A stretch of 64,000 bases of DNA from Paenibacillus phyllosphaerae (GCF_014192105.1 NZ_JACHXK010000006.1:186001-250000); one strand, 5' to 3'. Counted from the stretch's first letter, positions 8,354-16,613 are shown. The notes: generated from the sequence alone by a model not told the origin. A program made the numbers and translations.

Positions 8354-8614
8354 GACGAGGAAGACATCCAGATACAAGGAAAAGGCTATACGTTCGAACA
8401 GGCCAACGCGCATGCCGAACTGCTGCGATCGGGCATCCAAGCGATGCAAATTCCGCTGAGCGGCGCCGGCGACAGCGATTACGTCACGGTTAGTCTCGGT
8501 ACGGCAACCCTGCTGCCGAATCTGACGTATGGGTCTGCGGATCTCATCCATGCTGCCGAGAAAGCGCTGCGGAAAGCAAAACGATCCGGCAGGAATAGGG
8601 TCGTGTCCATCTAA
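8354..8614 (+). pseudogene. C-terminal remnant of a GGDEF domain (diguanylate cyclase)
   Basis: The frame ending at TAA 8612-8614 reads without stops through about 87 codons after the heme oxygenase stop, and encodes the end of a GGDEF domain. Visible elements are QANAHAELLRSGIQ (the helix after the active site), VTVSLGTATLLP (equivalent of the VTVSIGVA strand) and ADLIHAAEKALRKAKRSGRN-RVVSI (equivalent of the AD-ALYxAKxxGRNRV end). The GG(D/E)EF active site, the first half of the domain and any sensor are missing, and no start codon or ribosome site precedes it. It must be a decayed or truncated remnant. Heme oxygenase genes are frequently followed by phytochrome-GGDEF genes, so deletion of such a gene is the likely origin. 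Confidence 0.75.
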
Positions 8615-8631
8615 ATGAATGAAATGTCCAA

Positions 8632-8670
8632 CTAAAAAACAGGGATCCCTGGTAGCGCGGGATCCCTGTT
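8632..8670 (-). terminator. Rho-independent terminator (minus strand, probably bidirectional)
   Basis: AACAGGGATCCC (8638-8649) pairs perfectly with GGGATCCCTGTT (8659-8670). On the minus strand the stem is followed by TTTTTAGTT, ending the isomerase/oxygenase pair; it may also stop plus-strand reading from heme oxygenase. Confidence 0.8.
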
Positions 8671-8692
8671 CGTTGTGCGGATATTTTTTATG

Positions 8693-9568
8693 TCACAATT
8701 CGCTTTGTTGCCATAATTGGCGGGCGTAATCTTTCAGGAATAACGCTTGATGCGGACGGTCGGAAATTTCGGTCTTCCGTCCCGTCGGCTCATCGGTCGT
8801 GATCGCATAGGGCGGAGGGCCGAGCTCAGGGATGAAGAGGAAGCTGCCGCCTTCTTGGTGGGTGAGCCGCCACTTGCGCATCGCTTCCTTCCACCAACTG
8901 CCGTATTGCTGCAGCATGGGATGCGAACCGTTCGGACCAATATCGACTTGAATTTGTTCTCCGTTAGAGAGGCGGGCGTGGATGCAGTCCGTCCGGCCTA
9001 ACAACGGATTGATATAGGATTGGGCTTCCTCAGACACATTCAGCATCTCGCCTGCCAGCACATAGTGCGAGAGGTCGGCTGTTAAGCGCAAATGAGAAAT
9101 TTGCTCGGCATAGGATGCCGTCCGGATAAGGTCCTGCGTAATGGTGCCGCGATGCGTCTCGATATTGACGGGAATGCGATATTCCTCCGCCATCGAAGCA
9201 AGCTCGGATAGCAGTTGAACAGCTGGATTGCCGGTCAGGAACGGGGTAAGTACCTGCACATTGACCGCGCTGATTCCGCCGTACGCTGCGGCGCGTTCCA
9301 TCTCGCGTCTCATCGTCTGAGCGGAAGTCGGATAGACATTCACGCTGAGCGCCAGCCGATACTTTTCCAACAGATGACGCCATCGCTGTTCGGATTCGCC
9401 CGGCTCGGGGATGAAGGCATCGATGCCATCGAATCCGGCGCCGGCGATCCATTGAAACTTCTCTTCTTCGTCGAGCGGTCTCCCATCCGCCGCGATGCCC
9501 GTCATGCCCCACCAGGACATATGGACCTGCAGACGCTGCTCGTCGTTAGTGATAGGCTGGTGTCTCAA
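8693..9568 (-). CDS. Sugar phosphate isomerase/epimerase-like TIM-barrel protein
   Basis: A 291-residue xylose-isomerase-like TIM barrel. Features are the first strand VHMSWWGM, GFDGIDAFIPEP (strand plus acidic residue), a central VNIETHRG with the Glu and His that normally bind the divalent metal, and LRLTADLSHYVLAGEM with the conserved Asp/His. These match the metal ligands of sugar-phosphate isomerase/epimerase relatives such as IolE/Hyi. TTG at 9568 is the likely start, with GGAGG upstream; a shorter start at a later Met is possible. It overlaps the PhyH-type gene by 23 bp and is surely co-transcribed. The substrate is unknown. Confidence 0.8.
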   Translation of the reverse strand: MRHQPITNDEQRLQVHMSWWGMTGIAADGRPLDEEEKFQWIAGAGFDGIDAFIPEPGESEQRWRHLLEKYRLALSVNVYPTSAQTMRREMERAAAYGGISAVNVQVLTPFLTGNPAVQLLSELASMAEEYRIPVNIETHRGTITQDLIRTASYAEQISHLRLTADLSHYVLAGEMLNVSEEAQSYINPLLGRTDCIHARLSNGEQIQVDIGPNGSHPMLQQYGSWWKEAMRKWRLTHQEGGSFLFIPELGPPPYAITTDEPTGRKTEISDRPHQALFLKDYARQLWQQSEL

Positions 9569-10349
9569 TGCCGCATGGACCTCCCTCCGGATTGCTCTCC
9601 AAGGTCAATTCAAAACCGTCTGCACGATACAATGGATTATACCAATGCGAAATCTTGGTCGCGCTTACATTGGCGTAGTGAGAAATGAAGGAGCGGCGGA
9701 AACGGTCCTTCGTCTTGTTCCGATAGGAGCCGTGAATGAGATTGCCATTGAAGAAGAGGATGTCGCCCGGCGCCATGATCGCCGCTATCGGCTTCTCTTC
9801 TTTAGGCGGCTTCACATAATGCGTCGTGAAGGACTCCTTCGAATCCGACACCTCCGGGCAGACGATATCATATACGTTCGTCTTCGGCACAAGCAGCATG
9901 CAGCCGTTGTCCTCGTCGCATTCGTCAATGGCCGCCCAAGCCGCGATGCAGTTCCCCGGCTCCACTTTCAAATAAAAATTATCCTGATGAAGCGCTTGGC
10001 CGCGGGCACCTGGCGGTTTGTAATAGAACATGCTCTGTGCGGCCAAAACTTCCTCGCCATAGAGGTCCTCCATAATGGCGATGACTTCGGGATGCAGCAT
10101 ATATCTCTTGCTCAATGCATTGAAGCGGTGCGGATGCATGACGCGTGGGTATCGCCGCAGCGGGTCGGTTACATCCTCGGCCAGATCCGGTTCGAAGAAG
10201 CCGGGGATGACGCTCTTGCTGATCGTTTCGAATTCCGCTTTGATCTCGGCGATCTCCGAAGGCGTCCACACGCTTCGTACGATCAAATATCCTTCGGTTT
10301 CGAATTGCTTCATTTGCTCATCCGTTAATCGTTTGCGTGACTGTACCAA
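9546..10349 (-). CDS. Phytanoyl-CoA dioxygenase (PhyH) family Fe(II)/2-oxoglutarate oxygenase
   Basis: A 267-residue PhyH-family protein. The facial triad is visible: HQD in GQALHQDNFYLKVEPG, the distal His in FNGNLIHGSYRNKTKD, and an Arg (RFRRSFISHY) to bind 2-oxoglutarate. Such enzymes hydroxylate diverse small molecules. TTG at 10349 is the start, with AGGGG upstream; no in-frame ATG exists nearby. It is the first gene of a two-gene unit with the isomerase-like gene and diverges from the AraC regulator, which probably controls it. The pairing suggests uptake-independent conversion of a sugar, cyclitol or similar compound, which is inference. Confidence 0.85.
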   Translation of the reverse strand: MVQSRKRLTDEQMKQFETEGYLIVRSVWTPSEIAEIKAEFETISKSVIPGFFEPDLAEDVTDPLRRYPRVMHPHRFNALSKRYMLHPEVIAIMEDLYGEEVLAAQSMFYYKPPGARGQALHQDNFYLKVEPGNCIAAWAAIDECDEDNGCMLLVPKTNVYDIVCPEVSDSKESFTTHYVKPPKEEKPIAAIMAPGDILFFNGNLIHGSYRNKTKDRFRRSFISHYANVSATKISHWYNPLYRADGFELTLESNPEGGPCGIETPAYH

Positions 10350-10527
10350 TTCAATCGCCCCTTATCGATGGATTAACCTGCGAATTACTTTAAGTGTAAG
10401 GGTTGAACGTGATAAGAAGAAGTCACATATTTGCTCAATACTGGTTGGATTCTGCTGTCGGTATAGACAATATAGGCGCAAAGGGCTATGGTTAGGGCAA
10501 TAGGTTAACTGTGGGGGAGGAAGCGAT

Positions 10528-11298
10528 TTGTCGCATGCACATAATAACGGAGTCGTGGCCGGGCATTTTCGCGAGACGGAAACGTATAAGGTCAATCGAC
10601 TGGGCGGGATGGAGGATTGGCTGCTGTTCTACACGCTAGAAGGGGAGGGATACTGCCAGACGCCGGGAGTGGAGAAGCGGCTGCGGGCAGGAGAACTCGT
10701 GCTGCTACGCAAGGACGTGCCTCATACATACGGCACCGCCAAAGGGCAGAGTTGGCACTTTATGTGGTCGCACTTTCGTCGGCTGCCGGAGACGAGTCTG
10801 CTGCCTGCCGAAGATGTGCTGATCTGCCGGCTGCCTGTCGGTTCGTTGCAACGAAGGGTGCTTCGCGGCTTTAAGACGTTATTGCTTGACTTTCGGACAC
10901 AAGGCGCGTTATGGCAAGAGCTGTGCAACAATCAGCTAAGCGGCTTGCTGCTGCTCATGGCCGAGCAGCTGGCGGACCGGCTCGATCCGCGCGTCAGCCA
11001 CACGATCCGCCTGTTGTCCGCGCAGATGAAGGAACCGGTCCAGATCGAAGAGCTTGCCGCAAGAGTCGGTCTGTCCGCCTCGCGGCTGTCCCATCTGTTC
11101 AAGGCCGAGACTGGCAGATCGATTATCGATACGCTGAACAACATGCGGGTCGAGCAGGCCGTGCTGCTAATGAAGCATGCGGGCAGAACGGCGACGGAAG
11201 CGGCTTATGATGTGGGCTTCCATAGCTATAATCATTTCGCGGCTCTGTTCCGCAGGCAATATGGCGTAAGCCCGACCGCAATTAAGAGGGAGCAATAA
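10528..11298 (+). CDS. AraC-family transcriptional regulator
   Basis: A 256-residue regulator. The N-terminal half is a cupin-like ligand domain (WLLFYTLEGEGYCQTPG, then LRAGELVLLRKDVPHTYG). The C-terminal ~100 residues carry two helix-turn-helix motifs (EELAARVGLSASRLSHLFKAETG and TEAAYDVGFHSYNHFAALFRRQYGVSP). The start is TTG 10528, 7 nt after GGGGAGG. It is transcribed divergently from the PhyH/isomerase pair across about 180 bp, the usual arrangement for an AraC-type activator of a small catabolic unit. No clear palindromic or repeated operator could be picked out in that gap. Confidence 0.9.
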   Translation: MSHAHNNGVVAGHFRETETYKVNRLGGMEDWLLFYTLEGEGYCQTPGVEKRLRAGELVLLRKDVPHTYGTAKGQSWHFMWSHFRRLPETSLLPAEDVLICRLPVGSLQRRVLRGFKTLLLDFRTQGALWQELCNNQLSGLLLLMAEQLADRLDPRVSHTIRLLSAQMKEPVQIEELAARVGLSASRLSHLFKAETGRSIIDTLNNMRVEQAVLLMKHAGRTATEAAYDVGFHSYNHFAALFRRQYGVSPTAIKREQ

Positions 11299-11410
11299 GC
11301 AGCTATCAAGGACAGTGGATCGCTCAACATAAGCAGGTCAAAGATACTAAAATACGTCCTTCGCTCATAAAGTGTACAAGTCTATGCTTATGATGCGGGA
11401 GTGATCCAAT

Positions 11411-12052
11411 TTGAGTGTTCAACTGCTAGTCAGCTATATCTTCCTCGGGCTAACGTTGGCGGCCCCGATCGGTCCCGTTAACTCGGCCCGGTTGGACAAG
11501 GGGATCAAGAACGGATTCTGGCATGCCTGGATCGTGGGGACGGGCTCGATGATCGCGGACGGTATCTTCATGGTGCTCATTTACTTGGGAATAGCCAAAT
11601 TCCTGAACATCCCGATTATCCAAATCTACTTATGGCTGTTCGGCGCTATCATCTTGATCTATTCGGGAATCGAGAGCATTACCTCTGCGAACAAAGTGGA
11701 CGTGGAATACCGAACCCGCCGCAAGGAAGCATTGTGGCGCAGCTTCCTGTCGGGATTCCTGTTATCGATCTCGAGTCCGTTGTCGATCTTGTTCTGGCTA
11801 GGCATCTACGGATCGATCCTCGCGAAGACGGCCACTTCATACGGTACGACGCATTTATTGCTGTACAGCAGTATGATTTTCTTGGGACTAGCCCTATGGG
11901 ACATCTTCTTCGCGACCTTAACGACAGGGATGCGGCGCTTCTTGAACAAACGAAGCTTAACGGGGATCTCCGTGTTCTCGGGTTTGTCGTTGATCGGATT
12001 CGGAGTTTATTTCGGTTACCAGGGTATTACCGCTATGATCGAAGGGATTTGA
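11411..12052 (+). CDS. LysE-family amino-acid/metabolite exporter
   Basis: A 213-residue inner-membrane exporter of the LysE/RhtB superfamily with about six predicted helices. The signature lies near the N terminus: LGLTLAAPIGPVNSARLDKGIKNGF (conserved GP, then a G 12 residues later). The middle has the SGFLLSISSPLSILFWLGIYGS motif, with the conserved N/S-P in the fourth helix region. TTG at 11411 follows GGGAG. It closely resembles the second LysE-type gene 3 kb downstream. The adjacent DUF3231 and aminotransferase genes give no firm substrate; the relatives export basic, neutral or branched amino acids. Confidence 0.87.
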   Translation: MSVQLLVSYIFLGLTLAAPIGPVNSARLDKGIKNGFWHAWIVGTGSMIADGIFMVLIYLGIAKFLNIPIIQIYLWLFGAIILIYSGIESITSANKVDVEYRTRRKEALWRSFLSGFLLSISSPLSILFWLGIYGSILAKTATSYGTTHLLLYSSMIFLGLALWDIFFATLTTGMRRFLNKRSLTGISVFSGLSLIGFGVYFGYQGITAMIEGI

Positions 12053-12106
12053 TCTAGCCCATTTCCATTCCTCATGTGCTTGGGAAAATCTGTGCAGAGC
12101 CTTGCG

Positions 12107-12136
12107 GAATGCGCCATATGCCTGCAGGAGATATTA
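12107..12136 (+). promoter_or_regulatory. Sigma-G-like promoter candidate before DUF3231 gene
   Basis: GAATG (12107-12111) and GATATTA (12130-12136) have an 18-nt spacer. The -35 matches sigma-G GHATR fully and the -10 matches CATWHTA at 6 of 7 positions. A start near 12143 gives a 45-nt leader. Forespore expression would suit a sporulation-associated family. Confidence 0.4.
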
Positions 12137-12189
12137 TTACTCGTTCACTGCAAGTGAATATGGATTCAGACCAGAGGAGGAAATCGGGA

Positions 12190-12708
12190 ATGGGCGTATT
12201 AAGCGGCAATCCGAAGGACGAGCCTTTACATTTTGGCGAAGTATACAGCATATGGCAGGCATCTATGTCTGCCAAAGGCAGCATCTCTTCTACGCAAGCG
12301 TTAAAATTTCATACCGGCGACAAAGATTTGCGCGATGTGCTTGACGACGTGATTCAGCAAGCGAAGCTCGAGGTCAAGGAGCTTGACCAAATTTTGCTCG
12401 CGAATAACATTGCCCCATCGCCGAGCCTGCCTGAGCGTCCGGAAGCGAAGCTGGAGGAGATTCCGGTCGGCGCGCGCTTCACGGACCCTGAGATTGCGGC
12501 CATGACTTCCGCAGCGCTGGCGGCTAGCCTTGTAGCCTGCAGCACGTCGATGGGTATCTCCATTCGCGAAGATATCGGCGCTCTGTTCGCCAAGTATCAT
12601 GCAACGAAAACAGCTACTGGGGTTAAACTGCTGCAAATTACGAAGGAAAAGGGATGGCTGGTGCCGCCTCCCCTTCAGATCCATCGCCCAGAGCTTGCTC
12701 ACGTATAA
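12190..12708 (+). CDS. DUF3231 family protein (copy 1)
   Basis: A 172-residue helical protein of the DUF3231 family, common in Bacillales and thought to be ferritin-like/CotF-like from its helical pattern; its function is not established. Start is ATG 12190 with AGGAGG about 9 nt before it; the frame can be extended to 12076 but without support. Shared features with the convergent paralogue are MGVLxGxPKDEP at the N terminus, LPERPxAxxEEIPVGARFTDxEIAA in the centre, MGISIREDIGALFAKYH, and a KEKGWLVPPPLQ end. A terminator follows. A sigma-G-like promoter suggests expression in the forespore. Confidence 0.85.
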   Translation: MGVLSGNPKDEPLHFGEVYSIWQASMSAKGSISSTQALKFHTGDKDLRDVLDDVIQQAKLEVKELDQILLANNIAPSPSLPERPEAKLEEIPVGARFTDPEIAAMTSAALAASLVACSTSMGISIREDIGALFAKYHATKTATGVKLLQITKEKGWLVPPPLQIHRPELAHV

Positions 12709-12720
12709 CGCACGGATACA

Positions 12721-12752
12721 GACAGCCTGTTCAAGGGCTGTCTTCCTCTTTT
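12721..12752 (+). terminator. Terminator between convergent DUF3231 genes
   Basis: GACAGCC (12721-12727) pairs with GGCTGTC (12735-12741), followed by TTCCTCTTTT. It ends the plus-strand copy. Confidence 0.65.
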
Positions 12753-12758
12753 CACGGC

Positions 12759-13268
12759 TTAATGCTCCGGACGCTGAAGCTGCAGCGGCGGGAGCGGGAG
12801 CCAGCCTTTTTCTTTCATCAAGGTGAGCATCGCCGAAGCTGAAGCGAGATGAAGCGCGTAATACTTGGAGAAGAGCGCGGCGATATCCACGCGTATCGAC
12901 ATCCCGATGATTTGGCTGCATAGGACAAGTCCGGTCGATATATCCTGGGCTACCAGGGCTGCAATCTCATGATCGGTGAATCTAGCGCCAACGGGTATCT
13001 CATCCCATTGAGCGGGAGGACGCTCCGGCAAGTCCGGAGAGGGTACGAACCCATTATGAAGAAGGATTGTGTCACATTCCTTCACTTCCGTTTCCGCTTG
13101 ACGATGCAAATTATCGACTAATCGCTGCAATTCATGATCGCCGGCATGATACATGTAAGCCTGATAAACGGAGCGAATGCCTTTCTTTTTGGCCGAGAAT
13201 GCCCATACGTTAAAAATTTCCCCGTAATGCATCGGTTCATCCTTTGGATATCCATCCAATACTCCCAT
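12759..13268 (-). CDS. DUF3231 family protein (copy 2)
   Basis: A 169-residue paralogue of the DUF3231 protein encoded convergently just to the left. Aligned blocks include MGVLDGYPKDEPMHYGEIFNVW, the LPERP...DEIPVGARFTD block, MSIRVDIAALFSKYYALHLAS and MKEKGWLPLPPLQLQRPE. A ribosome site (AAGGAG, with another AAGGA close to the ATG) precedes the start at 13268. The two copies have diverged enough to rule out a recent duplication. Having two adjacent copies suggests linked but distinct roles, perhaps both in the spore. Function unknown. Confidence 0.85.
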   Translation of the reverse strand: MGVLDGYPKDEPMHYGEIFNVWAFSAKKKGIRSVYQAYMYHAGDHELQRLVDNLHRQAETEVKECDTILLHNGFVPSPDLPERPPAQWDEIPVGARFTDHEIAALVAQDISTGLVLCSQIIGMSIRVDIAALFSKYYALHLASASAMLTLMKEKGWLPLPPLQLQRPEH

Positions 13269-13355
13269 TCCTTACACTCCTTCGCTACATAAAGTCAGCA
13301 CTCAGTATTGCCACTAAATCTCAAATGAAACCATCAAGGAAAGCGAGGCACATGC

Positions 13356-14453
13356 ATGGACCTGCCGTTATTTGCTGTCGAAGCCTGGATGGACAAGTTC
13401 TCCAAGCAAGCACGCTATAATCTCGCTGACACGTGCGTCGATTGCATGACATTAAACGAGCTGCTGCGGCTTGGAGGAGAGAACAAGCGGAATGCGCTGC
13501 TGGAAGAGCTGCTTCATACGACATTATCCTATGGGGACAGCCTAGGCTCCTATACGCTCAGGCAAGCGGCCGCTCAGCAGTACGGGAGAGGGAACGCGGA
13601 CCAGATCCTCATGATGAATGGAGCGGTAAGCGCGAACCACCTGATCCTGATGGCCATGTTGAACCCGGGCGATGAATACCCGACTGCGTTAGGTGCTAAA
13701 GTCGATCTGATTCCGTTACGTCCGGAGGACCAATTCATTCCCGATCTGGATGAGCTTAGAAGGCTTATACGACCCGATACGAAGCTGATCGCGTTGAACA
13801 ATCCGAACAATCCGACAGGAACCTTGCTTAAGCAGGGGCTGCTCGAACAGATCGCGCAGATTGCAAGGGGCGTCGGGGCATATATTCTATGCGACGAGGT
13901 GTGCCTGCACATCTGGACGGAGGATAAGTTGACAGTGCCCTCCATCTATGATGCGTATGAGAGAGGAATCGCTACGTCCAGTTTGTCCAAAGGATTGTCT
14001 CTTGCCGGTCTTCGAATCGGCTGGATTGCGGCGCCGCCCGAGGTCATCGCCGCATGCAAAAAGGCACATGATTACATGACGATCAGTTGCGGCGTTCTGC
14101 ATGAAACATTGGCTGAGCAAGCGTTGAACCATCTGCCTTTGCTACTGGAGCGAGGCAGAGAGCTGCTGCGCAAGAATGTGCCTTACTTGTCCGCATGGAC
14201 AGCAGATTCTCCGCATGTGTCCTATATTCCGCCGGAAGCGGGAACTGCGGCGCTTCTGCGGCTTGAGCTTCCGATACCGACTGAAGATTTTTGCAAACGG
14301 CTGCTCGATCAAACCGGCGTATTGCTCACCCCCGGCTCTTGCTTTCATATGGAGGGATATGTGCGGATTGGCTGCGCAGGCAAGCCGGAGGTGCTTCGCG
14401 AAGGTCTTGCGGAGACGCGTAACTTTCTCCAAGACATTATGCGGCATGCTTAA
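13356..14453 (+). CDS. PLP-dependent aminotransferase, class I/II, with an apparent internal deletion
   Basis: A 365-residue fold-type I aminotransferase. Standard blocks are seen: LGSYTLRQAAAQQYG near the N terminus, the LNNPNNPTGTLL motif, DEVCLHIW with the Asp that pairs with the PLP pyridine N, and SLSKGLSLAGLRIGWI with the Schiff-base Lys, then the C-terminal GSCFHMEGYVRIG. Relatives include capreomycidine-synthase-like and MalY-like enzymes. Odd point: LNPGDE is followed at once by YPTALGAKV, whereas relatives have about 15 more residues there, including an aromatic that stacks on PLP. The frame is intact, so this is either a natural short loop or an in-frame deletion that may weaken the enzyme. 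Confidence 0.82.
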   Translation: MDLPLFAVEAWMDKFSKQARYNLADTCVDCMTLNELLRLGGENKRNALLEELLHTTLSYGDSLGSYTLRQAAAQQYGRGNADQILMMNGAVSANHLILMAMLNPGDEYPTALGAKVDLIPLRPEDQFIPDLDELRRLIRPDTKLIALNNPNNPTGTLLKQGLLEQIAQIARGVGAYILCDEVCLHIWTEDKLTVPSIYDAYERGIATSSLSKGLSLAGLRIGWIAAPPEVIAACKKAHDYMTISCGVLHETLAEQALNHLPLLLERGRELLRKNVPYLSAWTADSPHVSYIPPEAGTAALLRLELPIPTEDFCKRLLDQTGVLLTPGSCFHMEGYVRIGCAGKPEVLREGLAETRNFLQDIMRHA

Positions 14454-14477
14454 TATAACCCTTCGAGGAAAGACAGC

Positions 14478-14508
14478 AAACCGACCGGATATCTTGGTCG
14501 GTTTTTTG
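14478..14508 (+). terminator. Rho-independent terminator after aminotransferase
   Basis: AAACCGACC (14478-14486) pairs perfectly with GGTCGGTTT (14495-14503), and the run of T continues to 14507. Confidence 0.85.
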
Positions 14509-14595
14509 ATCTATCGAGTGGTACATGCCCGACTCGCTGAATAGAGTAGTACAAGTATCTGATATAGGTAGTGATCATAATGGGAGGATTGTCGC

Positions 14596-15231
14596 ATGAG
14601 TATGCTGCTCAGCTTTTTTCTACTCGGTATCACCTTATCCGCACCGATCGGCCCGATTAACGCGGCTGTATTGAACACCGGGATCAAACGGGGGTTTATG
14701 CCGGCCTGGTTCTTGGCACTGGGGGCGTTAGCGGCGGATTTAATCTATATGCTGCTTGTGTTTATGGGATTCGTCCATTTCATGAGTGTTCCATTCGTGA
14801 AGAGCTTCCTCTGGCTGTTCGGCGCCTTCGTGCTTATCTATACCGGCGTTGAAAGTCTGATCGGCATACGCAATCTGCATATACAGGCCAATGGCGACAT
14901 GAATGAGACGCCGCTGCTGAAAGCATGGACGACCGGCTTCTTCATGTCGCTTGCCAATCCGCTGACGATCCTGTTCTGGATCGGAATCTATGGGTCGGTT
15001 CTGGCAGAAGCAGCGGCCAAGAGCAGCGGAGATCAACTGCTTGTCTATAGCATGGCTATTATTTGCGGCGTCTTATGCTGGGATATCACGATGTCCGGTC
15101 TTGCCGGGTTCTTCCGGAAAATTCTATCCGACACTTTCATGAAGATCATTGCGCTCATCTCCGGCATTTCTTTAGTCGGTTTTGGCGCGTACTTTGCCAT
15201 TGAGGCTTTTCGTCTCCTGCTTGCCCGATGA
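14596..15231 (+). CDS. LysE-family amino-acid/metabolite exporter (second copy)
   Basis: A 211-residue paralogue of the LysE-type protein at 11411, with the same layout: LLGITLSAPIGPINAAVLNTGIKRGF near the N terminus, LWLFGAFVLIYTGVESL, and TGFFMSLANPLTILFWIGIYGS. GGGAGG lies before the ATG with 8-nt spacing. It should export amino acids or related metabolites across the cell membrane. Its 3' end overlaps the convergent permease gene by about 60 bp, so antisense transcripts could interfere. The two LysE copies bracket the DUF3231 and aminotransferase genes. Confidence 0.88.
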   Translation: MSMLLSFFLLGITLSAPIGPINAAVLNTGIKRGFMPAWFLALGALAADLIYMLLVFMGFVHFMSVPFVKSFLWLFGAFVLIYTGVESLIGIRNLHIQANGDMNETPLLKAWTTGFFMSLANPLTILFWIGIYGSVLAEAAAKSSGDQLLVYSMAIICGVLCWDITMSGLAGFFRKILSDTFMKIIALISGISLVGFGAYFAIEAFRLLLAR

Positions 15232-16593
15232 GAAGGAGGCTCGGTGAATTTGGTTGCCTCCGTCATTGCCGGATTTGCTCCAAATATGTTTCATAATGAG
15301 CGTAACGGCAGCGATTACAACGATGAAACCGAGGCTGATGAAGAAACCGGGCCGGCTGGTGTGATGAAATAACGAACCGCTAATGGCAAGCAACAGAATG
15401 CCGATGCCGGCAAATTGTTTGGTCTTCCCGAATGCCGTCAGATCGAGCAGTTTGCCGGCGGTAACGAGAATGAACATCCAGTTGTACAACAGCATCAATC
15501 CTGCGGCCGTCGTGACGTATTCATAAATTTTGCCCGGCATGAGCAGCGAAAATACGATGGAAGCGACCAAGCCTGCCGCGGTCAGTCCTATCGCCCATAA
15601 CGGACGCTTCATCTTCTCCTTACTGAGGAAGCGCGGGGCGTCACCGTCCTTGGACAACGTGACGAGCATCGTCGTAATGGCGAACAAGGAAGCCGTCATG
15701 GTGGAGAAGCCGGCGATGATCAGGACTCCATTGAAAATATTGGGAATGTACGGAATATGCAGCTCGGTTAATGTCACGAGATACGGGCTTTTCTCGCCGT
15801 TGAGCTGTTTCCAGGGCTGGAGCAGCATGGCAAGACTCAATGACGCCAAATAAATGAGCGTCAGCACGGAAAGCATGATTTTGCCCGCCATCGGCGCTTT
15901 CTTCGGTTGATCGAGCTGCGTAGCCATAATTCCCATTATCTCGATACCGCCGAATGCATAGAAAGCGAATAACAAACAGGACCACAAGCCCATCATGCCA
16001 GTCGGGATCAGTTCTCCCCATGTATTCGGCAGTGGCTGCGGGTTCTGGTCGAAGTTAATCCAGCCCATTAGTACCGCGCCTGCTATGCCGATAAAAGCGA
16101 CAATCGCTGACACTTTAATAACAGCGAAGATATTCTCGAATCGTTGGAATCCCTTGTTGCCCAGCAGGACGATAATGAGCCCCAATGCGGCATATACCGA
16201 GGCGAGCGTCCACATCGGAATTTTAGGGAACCACAAACGCGTGAACAAAGAAAGCGCGGACAGCTGACTCCCCATAATAAGCAGCTCAGACGCCCAGTAT
16301 ACCCAACCGCTGCTGAAACCGGCCCAGCGTCCGAATGCTTTCTTCGCATACGAGCGGAAGGAGCCTTCAAGCGGTTCGCTGGCCGTCATTTTGGCCAGAA
16401 CCTCGAAGACGAAGTAGGTGCCGATTGCCGCTACCAAGAAAGCGATAAGTACGGCCGGACCGCCGATCTGGATAGCAAGTCCCGATCCGAGAAAATAACC
16501 GGTACCGATCGTAAAGGCAACGCCGAGAAGGGATAGCTGCCACCATTTCATCTGCTTGTCCTGTTGCTTATTCTTCTCTGCTGCTTGCGCCAT
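15172..16593 (-). CDS. APC-family amino-acid permease
   Basis: A 473-residue amino acid/polyamine/organocation transporter with about 12 predicted helices. The first membrane segment carries the APC hallmark WWQLSLLGVAFTIGTGYFLGSGLAI (consensus GxGIGxGIF-like), and FAVIKVSAIVAFIGIAGAV and EIMGIMATQLDQPKKAPM correspond to helix 5 and the helix 6-7 region. The start is ATG 16593, placed 8 nt after AAGGAGG; the frame extends to 16656 without support. The Asp/Lys-rich C-terminal tail overlaps the end of the convergent LysE gene. The substrate is unknown, and transport of a neutral amino acid is the usual role of close relatives. Confidence 0.87.
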   Translation of the reverse strand: MAQAAEKNKQQDKQMKWWQLSLLGVAFTIGTGYFLGSGLAIQIGGPAVLIAFLVAAIGTYFVFEVLAKMTASEPLEGSFRSYAKKAFGRWAGFSSGWVYWASELLIMGSQLSALSLFTRLWFPKIPMWTLASVYAALGLIIVLLGNKGFQRFENIFAVIKVSAIVAFIGIAGAVLMGWINFDQNPQPLPNTWGELIPTGMMGLWSCLLFAFYAFGGIEIMGIMATQLDQPKKAPMAGKIMLSVLTLIYLASLSLAMLLQPWKQLNGEKSPYLVTLTELHIPYIPNIFNGVLIIAGFSTMTASLFAITTMLVTLSKDGDAPRFLSKEKMKRPLWAIGLTAAGLVASIVFSLLMPGKIYEYVTTAAGLMLLYNWMFILVTAGKLLDLTAFGKTKQFAGIGILLLAISGSLFHHTSRPGFFISLGFIVVIAAVTLIMKHIWSKSGNDGGNQIHRASFSSGKQETKSLNGKVRAKTD

Positions 16594-16613
16594 GCTGATT
16601 CCTCCTTGGGCAA

